Assembly (NCBI RefSeq): GCF_026810505.1
Contig: NZ_CP101750.1
Location: forward strand, 7,366,515 to 7,430,514
DNA length: 64,000 bases
Direction of reading: 5' to 3'
Source of the DNA: Streptomyces sp. Je 1-369
GTDB lineage: Bacteria; Actinomycetota; Actinomycetes; Streptomycetales; Streptomycetaceae
Shown here: positions 57,858-64,000 of the stretch, in pieces
Layout: every line of letters begins with the position of its first letter
Numbering within the stretch: position 1 is the stretch's first letter
Position numbers and translations under genes: made by a program
The notes under the pieces: generated by a model
Told to the model about the DNA's origin: nothing
Databases searched by the model: none
Seen by the model: only the letters and a program-made list of their open reading frames with translations

Positions 57858-59009
57858 TCAGCGCGCCGAGAAGGCGTGCACCGTGCTCGTACGGTAGGTC
57901 TCCCCGGGCCGCAGCACCGTCGAAGGGAACGACGGGTGGTTCGGGGAGTCCGGGAAGTGCTGGGTCTCCAGGCAGAGGCCGTCGCCCTGGCGGTAGGTGC
58001 GGCCCGAGGGCCCGGTCAGGGTGCCGTCGAGGAAGTTGCCGGAGTAGAACTGGACGCCTGGCTCGGTCGTGGCGATCCTCATCGTGCGGCCGGAGTCCGG
58101 GTCGCGCAGGGTCGCGAAGTGTTCGGGGCGCCGGGTGAGGCCCTTGTCCAGGACCCAGTTGTGGTCGTACCCCTTCGCCCCCACCAGCTGCGGATGCGCG
58201 ACGCGGATGTCCTCGCCGACGGTCTTCGCGTGCCGGAAGTCGAAGGGCGTGCCCGCCACCGGCGCCAACTCACCCGTCGGGATCAGACCCGCGTCCGTCG
58301 GAGTGAACCGACGGGCGGCAAGGCTCAGTTCGTGGTCGTAGATGCCGCCGCCGCCCTCGCCCGCCAGGTTGTAGTACGTGTGGTTGGTCAGGTTCACGAC
58401 GGTCGCCCGGTCGGTCGTCGCCGCGTAATCGATGCGCCAGTGGCCGCGCGGCGTGAGGGTGTACGTCACCTTCACGCGGAGCGTGCCGGGGTATCCCATC
58501 TCGCCGTCGACGCTCACGTACCGCAGGACGAGGCCGACCCCCGACGGGCCGGTGAACGGCTCCACGTCCCACACCCGCGTGTTGAAGCCCTTCGAGCCGC
58601 CGTGCAGGCTGTTCTCGCCGTCGTTGACGGAGAGCTGGTGCGTCGTGCCGTCCAGGGTGAAGCGGCCGCGCGCGACGCGATTGCCGTAGCGGCCGATGAG
58701 CGCGCCGAAGAACGTGTCCCCGGCGACATACGCCTCGACGGTGTCGTGGCCGAGGGAGACGTTCGTGTACCGGCCGCGCCGGTCCGGCAGTTCGAGGGAC
58801 TGCACGATGCCGCCGTACGACAGGACCTTCAGCCGCGTACCGCCGTTCGCCAGCGACCAGCGGTACACCTTGGTGCCGTCGGCGAGCCTGCCGAAGAGCT
58901 CCTTCGTGGGCCGCGCGCCGTCCGTCGCGTACGCCGTGCCGCCCGCGACGGTCGCGGTGAAACCGGCCGCGGCCGCGGCGGTCAGCACGGTGCGTCTGCT
59001 CGTTTCCAT
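57858..59009 (-). CDS. Secreted aldose 1-epimerase (mutarotase)
   Basis: This is a 383-residue mutarotase. The Tat-type start is SRRTVLTAAAAAGF. The GalM core has GRYGNRVARGRF, the catalytic His in LTNHTYYNLAGEG and the catalytic Glu in CLETQHFPDSPNHPSFPS. Being exported, it would equilibrate anomers of released monosaccharides before uptake by the ChvE-MmsAB system encoded upstream on the same strand (31-base gap). The ATG has GGAG at 7 bases. Confidence 0.9.
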   Translation of the reverse strand: METSRRTVLTAAAAAGFTATVAGGTAYATDGARPTKELFGRLADGTKVYRWSLANGGTRLKVLSYGGIVQSLELPDRRGRYTNVSLGHDTVEAYVAGDTFFGALIGRYGNRVARGRFTLDGTTHQLSVNDGENSLHGGSKGFNTRVWDVEPFTGPSGVGLVLRYVSVDGEMGYPGTLRVKVTYTLTPRGHWRIDYAATTDRATVVNLTNHTYYNLAGEGGGGIYDHELSLAARRFTPTDAGLIPTGELAPVAGTPFDFRHAKTVGEDIRVAHPQLVGAKGYDHNWVLDKGLTRRPEHFATLRDPDSGRTMRIATTEPGVQFYSGNFLDGTLTGPSGRTYRQGDGLCLETQHFPDSPNHPSFPSTVLRPGETYRTSTVHAFSAR

Positions 59010-59040
59010 GTGGTCTCCAAAGAGGGGAGTCGGGGAAGGA

Positions 59041-60270
59041 CTAGCGGCCGGCCTTGCGCTTGTTCCAGACGTCGAAACCGACCGCCGCCAACAGCACCAG
59101 GCCCTTGATGACCTGCTGATAGTCCGTGCCGATGTTGACCAGGGACATGCCCTGGTTGAGCACGCCGAGGACCAGGCCGCCGATCACGGCGCCCATGACC
59201 GTGCCCACGCCGCCGCTCATCGACGCGCCGCCGATGAACGAGGCCGCGATCGCCTCCAGTTCGAAGTTGAGGCCCGCCTGCGGGGTGCCCGCGTTCAGGC
59301 GTGCCGCGTAGACGCAGCCCGCGAGGGCCGCGAGCACGCCCATGTTGACGAAGATCAGGAAGGTGACGCGCTTGTCCTTGACGCCGGACAGCTTCGCCGC
59401 AGCCCTGTTGCCGCCGAGCGCGTACACGTGGCGGCCGATGACCGCGTTGCGCATCACGTAACCGAGACCGATCAGCAGACCGCACATGATGAGCAGCACC
59501 ACGGGCACACCGCGGAAGCTCGCCAGGGTCAGGGTGAAGGCGACGACGGCCGCGGTGACCGCCACCAGCTTGGCCACCCACAGGCTCGTCGGCGTGACGT
59601 CCAGGTCGTACGCCAGCTGCTGCTTGCGGCTGCGCCACTCGCGGAAGACCAGGAACACGATCGTCACGAAGCCGATGACCAGCGTCGGATTGTGGTACTG
59701 CGTGTACGGGCCCATCTCCGGGATGAAACCCTTGGCGATGTTCTGGAAGCCGTCGGGGAACGGCGACAGCGACTGGCCCTCCAGGACGATCTGGGTCAGA
59801 CCGCGGAACAGCAGCATCCCGGCGAGCGTCACGATGAACGACGGGATGCCGACGTACGCGATGAAGAAGCCCTGCCACGCGCCCGCGACCGCGCCGATCA
59901 GCAGCGAAAGGACGAGCGCGAGCACCCACGGCATGTCGTGCTTGACCATCATCACCGCCGACATGGCGCCGACGAAGGCGACCAGCGAGCCGACGGACAG
60001 GTCGATGTGGCCCGCGATGATGACGATCATCATGCCGATGGCCAGGATCAGGATGTAGCCGTTCTGCTGGATCAGGTTGGAGACGTTGCTCGGGAGGAGC
60101 AGGACGCCGTCCGACCAGATCTGGAAGAGGATGACGATGAACGCCAGGGCGATGAGCATGCCGTACTGGCGCATGTTGGAGCGCACGCTGCGCAGCAGCA
60201 GCTCGCCGACGGACTGCCGGGCGGGTGGCGCGGACGTCGTGTCGCGCGCGGGCTCGGTCGTGGTGGTCAT
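59041..60270 (-). CDS. mmsB: Monosaccharide ABC permease (MmsB/GguB)
   Basis: This is a 409-residue CUT2 permease with about ten spans. Typical elements are GMMIVIIAGHIDLSVGSLVA, VGIPSFIVTLAGMLLFRGL, GRHVYALGGNRAAAKLSGV and FIGGASMSGGVGTVMGAVIG. The size and the extended loop with PYTQYHNPTLVIGF fit the GguB/MmsB type used for several monosaccharides (galactose, arabinose, xylose, glucose). It is separated from the ATPase gene by 10 bases. Confidence 0.93.
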   Translation of the reverse strand: MTTTTEPARDTTSAPPARQSVGELLLRSVRSNMRQYGMLIALAFIVILFQIWSDGVLLLPSNVSNLIQQNGYILILAIGMMIVIIAGHIDLSVGSLVAFVGAMSAVMMVKHDMPWVLALVLSLLIGAVAGAWQGFFIAYVGIPSFIVTLAGMLLFRGLTQIVLEGQSLSPFPDGFQNIAKGFIPEMGPYTQYHNPTLVIGFVTIVFLVFREWRSRKQQLAYDLDVTPTSLWVAKLVAVTAAVVAFTLTLASFRGVPVVLLIMCGLLIGLGYVMRNAVIGRHVYALGGNRAAAKLSGVKDKRVTFLIFVNMGVLAALAGCVYAARLNAGTPQAGLNFELEAIAASFIGGASMSGGVGTVMGAVIGGLVLGVLNQGMSLVNIGTDYQQVIKGLVLLAAVGFDVWNKRKAGR

Positions 60271-60280
60271 GGCGGAGGCC

Positions 60281-61840
60281 TCAGCTTCTGTTCTTGGTCA
60301 TGTGGCGCATCAGGAGTTCCTGGGTGGCGTCCGCGCGGTCGACCTCACCGGTCAGCCGGCCCTCGGCCATCGTGTAGATCCGGTCGCACATCCCGAGCAG
60401 CTCGGGCAGCTCGGAGGAGATGAACAGCACCGCCTTGCCGGCCGCGGCGAGCCGGTCGATGACGGTGTAGATCTCGTACTTCGCGCCGACGTCGATACCG
60501 CGCGTCGGCTCGTCGAGGATCAGCACCTCCGGGTCGGCGTGGATCCACTTGCTGAGCACGACCTTCTGCTGGTTGCCGCCGGAGAGCCGCCCCACCTGCT
60601 CGAACACGGTGGGTGCCTTGATGTTCATCGACTTCCGGTAGCGCTCGGCGACGGAGCGTTCGTGGTGCCCGTCCACGAAGCCGTCCTTGCGCCGCATGCC
60701 GGGCAGCGAGGCCAGAGAGATGTTGCGGTTGATGTCGTCGATGAGGTTCAGGCCGTACTGCTTGCGGTCCTCGGTGACGTACGCGATCCCGGCCTCGACC
60801 GCGGCGGGCACCGTCTTCGTCACGACCCTGCGGCCCCCGACCGACACCGTGCCGGTGACGTACTGGCCGTAGGAGCGCCCGAAGACCGACATCGCGAGCT
60901 CCGTGCGGCCCGCGCCCATCAGCCCCGCGACGCCGACGATCTCGCCGCGCCGCACGGTCAGCGACACGTCGTCGACGACCTTGCGCTGGTGGTCGACCGG
61001 GTGCCGCACCGTCCAGTTCTCGACGGAGAGCGCGAGCGAGCCCGCGTCCTCGCCCTTGTAGGGCGTGCGGTCGGGGAAGCGGTGGTCGAGGTCGCGGCCG
61101 ACCATGCCGCGGATGATGCGCTCCTCGGACAACCGCGGTTCGCTGTCCGGTCGTTCGCGGACCGTGAGGGTCTCGATGGTCCGCCCGTCGCGCAGGATCG
61201 TCACCGAGTCCGTGATGGCCCGGATCTCGTTGAGCTTGTGCGAGATGATGATGCTGGAGATGCCCTGCTCGCGCAGCTCCACGATGAGGTCAAGGAGCTT
61301 CGCGCTGTCCTCGTCGTTGAGCGCGGCGGTCGGCTCGTCCAGGATCAGCAGCTTCACCTCCTTGGACAGTGCCTTCGCGATCTCCACCAGCTGCTGCTTG
61401 CCCACCCCGATGTCGGCGACCGGCGTCTGCGGCTTCTCGTTCAGGCCCACCCGCTTGAGCAGCGCGCTCGCCCTGCGCAGCGTGCCGTGCCAGTCGATGA
61501 AGCCACGGCTGCCCTGCTCGTTGCCGAGGAAGATGTTCTCGGCGATGGACAGATGGGGGACGAGGGCGAGCTCCTGGTGGATGTTGACGATGCCGCGCCG
61601 CTCGCTGGCCCGGATGTCCTTGAAGGCCATCCGCTCGCCCTCGAAATGGATCTCGCCGTCGTAACTGCCGTGCGCGTGGACGCCGCTCAGGACCTTCATC
61701 AGCGTCGACTTGCCCGCGCCGTTCTCGCCGCAGATCGCGTGGATCTCCCCGGGACGCACGGTCAGGTTCACGTCGGAGAGCGCCTTGACGCCGGGAAACG
61801 CCTTGGTGATCCCGCGCATCTCCAATACCGGGCGGCTCAC
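60281..61840 (-). CDS. mmsA: Monosaccharide ABC ATPase (MmsA/GguA)
   Basis: This is a 519-residue double ATPase of the CUT2 type. The first domain has Walker [10 protein letters not shown], the linker region [15 protein letters not shown] and Walker [12 protein letters not shown]. The second has the degenerate Walker [10 protein letters not shown], signature LSGGNQQKV and Walker [12 protein letters not shown], as usual for this family. The GTG start overlaps the stop of the binding-protein gene. It powers only this transporter; CUT1 systems in the window are not expected to use it. Confidence 0.95.
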   Translation of the reverse strand: MSRPVLEMRGITKAFPGVKALSDVNLTVRPGEIHAICGENGAGKSTLMKVLSGVHAHGSYDGEIHFEGERMAFKDIRASERRGIVNIHQELALVPHLSIAENIFLGNEQGSRGFIDWHGTLRRASALLKRVGLNEKPQTPVADIGVGKQQLVEIAKALSKEVKLLILDEPTAALNDEDSAKLLDLIVELREQGISSIIISHKLNEIRAITDSVTILRDGRTIETLTVRERPDSEPRLSEERIIRGMVGRDLDHRFPDRTPYKGEDAGSLALSVENWTVRHPVDHQRKVVDDVSLTVRRGEIVGVAGLMGAGRTELAMSVFGRSYGQYVTGTVSVGGRRVVTKTVPAAVEAGIAYVTEDRKQYGLNLIDDINRNISLASLPGMRRKDGFVDGHHERSVAERYRKSMNIKAPTVFEQVGRLSGGNQQKVVLSKWIHADPEVLILDEPTRGIDVGAKYEIYTVIDRLAAAGKAVLFISSELPELLGMCDRIYTMAEGRLTGEVDRADATQELLMRHMTKNRS

Positions 61841-62958
61841 TTGAGCTGCCCGGCCGTGAAGTATCCCTCATCGACAAGGAGTTGCGTGTTGCTCTTGTCG
61901 ACGCTGACCGGGTCTAGCAGATACGACGGCACGGTCTTCTTGCCGTTGTGGTAACCCGTCGTGTCGTTGACCTTGGGCTTCCTGTCGTTCAGGACGGCGT
62001 CACCCATCGCCACCGTCTGCGCGGCCAGCTTGCGGGTGTCCTTGAACACCGTCTGCGTCTGCTCGCCCCGGATGATGGACTTCACCGACGCGAGCTCCGC
62101 GTCCTGACCGGTGATCACCGGCAGCGGCCTGCTCTTCGAGCCGTACCCCGCGCTCTTCAGCGCCGAGATGATGCCGAGCGAGATCCCGTCGTACGGCGAG
62201 AGGACCGCGTCGACCTTCTCCGTGCCGTAGTTCTTGCTGATCAGGTCGTCCATGCGCTTCTGCGCGGTACCGCCGTCCCAGCGCAGAGTGGTCGCCTGGT
62301 TCATCTTCGTCTGCTTGCTGCGGACGGTGAGCCTGCCGCTCTCGAAGTACGGCCGCAGCACCTTCATGGCGCCGCCCCAGAAGTACTTGGTGTTGTTGTC
62401 GTCCGGCGACCCCGCGAACAGCTCGATGTTGTACGAGTCACCGGACTTGTCCCCCGGCTTCCCCAGCTTCAGCTTGTCGACGATGTACTGCGCCTCCAGG
62501 CGGCCGACGCGCTCGTTGTCGAACGACGCGTAATAGTCGACGTTCTCGGTGCCGAGGATCAGCCGGTCGTACGAGATCACCGGGATGCCCGCGTCGTGCG
62601 CCCGCCCCAGGACGTCGGTCAGCGCGGAACCGTCGATCGCGGCGACCACCAGGAGACTGCGCCCCTTGGTGATCATGTTCTCCAACTGGGCGACCTGGTT
62701 CTCGACCTTGTCGTCGCCGTACTGCAGATCGGTCTCGTAACCGGCCTTCTGGAACTGCTTCGCCATGTTCTCGCCGTCGGCTATCCACCGCTCGGAGGAC
62801 TTGGTGGGCATCGCGAGACCGATGGTGGCGCCCTCTCCGGCGTCCGGCTTGTAGCGGCTGCCGCCCTTCGCCTCCTGACCGCACGCGGCGGTCAGCGTGC
62901 CGAGCAGAGCGGCGGCGGTCACCGCGGCGGCGAGGCGGGTACCTCTGCGGTTGGTCAC
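61837..62958 (-). CDS. chvE: Multiple-monosaccharide binding lipoprotein (ChvE type)
   Basis: This is a 373-residue sugar-binding lipoprotein. The signal ends [10 protein letters not shown] (lipobox). The family motifs are [40 protein letters not shown] and [11 protein letters not shown]. The C-terminus [20 protein letters not shown] is characteristic of ChvE. Expected ligands are arabinose, galactose, glucose or xylose. The GTG start has GAAGGGAG and lies 3 bases past the stop of the U32-like gene, so coupling is likely. Confidence 0.93.
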   Translation of the reverse strand: MTNRRGTRLAAAVTAAALLGTLTAACGQEAKGGSRYKPDAGEGATIGLAMPTKSSERWIADGENMAKQFQKAGYETDLQYGDDKVENQVAQLENMITKGRSLLVVAAIDGSALTDVLGRAHDAGIPVISYDRLILGTENVDYYASFDNERVGRLEAQYIVDKLKLGKPGDKSGDSYNIELFAGSPDDNNTKYFWGGAMKVLRPYFESGRLTVRSKQTKMNQATTLRWDGGTAQKRMDDLISKNYGTEKVDAVLSPYDGISLGIISALKSAGYGSKSRPLPVITGQDAELASVKSIIRGEQTQTVFKDTRKLAAQTVAMGDAVLNDRKPKVNDTTGYHNGKKTVPSYLLDPVSVDKSNTQLLVDEGYFTAGQLK

Positions 62959-62961
62959 GGG

Positions 62962-63930
62962 TCAGCTCCCTTCGGGGAAGCGGTTCAGGTCGCCGGGCAG
63001 CCGGGAGCCGAGCGGCGACATGCCGGCACCGGCGCCGTGCCGGGCGAGCAGGTCCAGGGCGAGCCGCCCGCGGCGCACGCGCTCACGGGCGGTGTCGAGG
63101 GTGAGGTCGCGCAGATGGGCGCCGTAGGGATAGATGCCGGGCGCCTTCGCGAGCCCGAACTTCAGGTACAGGGGCGCGCCGCGCCGGATCAGCTCGGCGA
63201 TCTCGTACATGCGGATGTAGCCGCCGAGGTCGTCCGGCGCCTCGACGTACATGTCCATGGGAGCCGCCGACACCCGCCGTATCTCGGTGAGGTGAGCAAG
63301 CGTCAGGTCACTGGGCACGTTCAGCGAGTCCGCGCCGAGCCGCTCGTACACCGCGTACGCCGCGGGGTTGACGGGCCCGATCAGCGCCGACACCTTCAGT
63401 GTCGTGTCGGCCGGGATGATCCCCGCGGCCCTGGCCCGGTGCAGCGTCCACAGCACGCCTTCGTCCGCGACGAGCAGACACGTCACACCCAACTCGGTGG
63501 CGCGCACGGCGTCTTCGACGCATCCGGCGACGGCATCATGGCCCCGGGCGCGCAGTCCGGCACCGTGCGAGTCGGTGCGCACGGAGGCGCCGGTGTCCCA
63601 GGTGCCGCGCGGCCCGGTGAAGAGGCAGAGCTCGATGTCGCGTTCGGCGGCCGTCTCCACCATCTCGGTGATCTCGGCGTCGGACAGCATCCAGACGCCG
63701 CTGCCCTGACTGACGCGGTGGATCGGCACGTCGAGCCGCGCGGACTCCTTGAGCACGACGCCGAGCGCCTCGGGCCCTTCGACGGAGGGAATCTCGACCC
63801 GCCAGGTGCCCCCGTCCGGAAAGGCGTGCGGGGAGGCGTCGGCGGGATCGGGGGAGGGGGCGGCGAGCCCGAGTGCGGTGAGGGCGGGTTCGCCGGGTTG
63901 TCGGGGACGGGACGGGGAGGTGTCGGTCAC
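62962..63930 (-). CDS. TIM-barrel protein resembling peptidase family U32
   Basis: This is a 322-residue protein, first gene of the ChvE-MmsAB operon. After a Pro/Ala-rich start it shows alternating strands and helices: LGVTCLLVADEGVLWTLHRA, STLKVSALIGPVNPAAYAVY-type (here TTLKVSALIGPVNPAAYAVY), LGADSLNVPSDLTLAHLTEI and RRGAPLYLKFGLAKAPGIYP. This looks like a U32 peptidase-like or other TIM barrel. No zinc or classic U32 active site is clear. The role in sugar uptake is unknown. GTG 63930 is chosen for AAGGAC at 7 bases; the longer frame from 63990 lacks support. Confidence 0.65.
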   Translation of the reverse strand: MTDTSPSRPRQPGEPALTALGLAAPSPDPADASPHAFPDGGTWRVEIPSVEGPEALGVVLKESARLDVPIHRVSQGSGVWMLSDAEITEMVETAAERDIELCLFTGPRGTWDTGASVRTDSHGAGLRARGHDAVAGCVEDAVRATELGVTCLLVADEGVLWTLHRARAAGIIPADTTLKVSALIGPVNPAAYAVYERLGADSLNVPSDLTLAHLTEIRRVSAAPMDMYVEAPDDLGGYIRMYEIAELIRRGAPLYLKFGLAKAPGIYPYGAHLRDLTLDTARERVRRGRLALDLLARHGAGAGMSPLGSRLPGDLNRFPEGS

Positions 63931-63953
63931 GGTTGTCCTTCTTTGATCATTGC

Positions 63954-63969
63954 GTTCGAGATGTCGAAC
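63954..63969 (-). promoter_or_regulatory. Palindromic operator GTTCGA-GATG-TCGAAC
   Basis: Perfect 6-base arms around four bases, 24 bases upstream of the first gene of the monosaccharide transporter operon. A 14/16 match lies at 26521-26536 and a 12/16 match at 54209-54224, both before carbohydrate genes. Confidence 0.65.
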
Positions 63970-64000
63970 GGTGTTCGCGTGGATGGGCACGCGTCGGTAT

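Noticed and set aside
1..64000. CRISPR arrays, tRNA genes, rRNA genes, transposases, integrases, attachment sites
   Set aside because: I looked for cloverleaf-like tracts, spaced direct repeats, DDE/tyrosine recombinase proteins and terminal inverted repeats, and saw none. The repeats present are in-frame minisatellites.

Overview
The window is high-GC actinobacterial chromosome. GTG starts, four-base ATGA/GTGA gene overlaps, a SpoIIE-type phosphatase, a SigE-family sigma factor, a DasR-like box and a CebR-like box all point to Streptomyces or a close relative. I saw no tRNA, rRNA, CRISPR array, insertion sequence or prophage. Families were recognised from motifs and remembered relatives, not from a database search.

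Region 1 (1-6.3 kb, minus strand) is part of the ethylmalonyl-CoA pathway. It holds the mutase meaA (cut by the window edge), crotonyl-CoA carboxylase/reductase ccr, a TetR regulator and a doubled 3-hydroxyacyl-CoA dehydrogenase. Region 2 (6.3-23 kb) is mixed housekeeping and accessory genes: a HEAT-repeat protein, a RidA remnant, a secreted S33 peptidase, a radical SAM protein behind a LexA-like box, a GNAT, an ArsB-like transporter, an SRPBCC protein, an MFS exporter with carboxypeptidase-regulatory-like repeats, a PAS-GAF-PP2C-ATPase protein, a methyltransferase, an ArsR-VOC pair, a DUF5709-like protein, an SDR, and a three-gene nucleotidyltransferase / small protein / metallophosphoesterase operon.

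Region 3 (23.1-33.6 kb, plus strand) is a sugar and sugar-acid operon. It runs GntR regulator, DapA-family lyase, IlvD/EDD pentonate-type dehydratase, two ABC permeases, Gfo/Idh/MocA oxidoreductase, DUF6807 protein, GH43 enzyme and binding protein. Region 4 (33.6-36.5 kb) is a secreted cellulase pair, GH5-GH6, behind an exact CebR-type palindrome.

Region 5 (36.5-51.6 kb) is the most interesting part. It holds a LacI repressor, a chitinase under a DasR-type box, and two divergent operons. The minus operon is binding protein, permease, permease, GH42, secreted GH12. The plus operon is GH3, GH31. The GH31 has the YicI alpha-xylosidase spacing of catalytic residues. Together these give endo-cleavage, import, and removal of galactose, xylose and glucose, which reads as a complete xyloglucan utilisation system. 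The palindrome TCGAAGCGCTTCGA lies at the LacI promoter, at both divergent promoters, and in shortened form before the region 3 transporter.

Region 6 (51.6-64 kb) is arabinan and pectin oriented. It holds a sigma factor with a membrane partner, pectate lyase PL3, GH51 arabinofuranosidase, secreted GH43, and a minus-strand operon of a U32-like protein, ChvE-MmsA-MmsB monosaccharide ABC transporter and secreted mutarotase. A second shared palindrome (GTTCGANATNTCGAAC) precedes this operon, the GH51 gene and the region 3 transporter. Only the MmsA system has its own ATPase. The two oligosaccharide importers would need a shared ATPase elsewhere, such as MsiK. Several genes of regions 3-5 carry in-frame minisatellites, some at their start codons.
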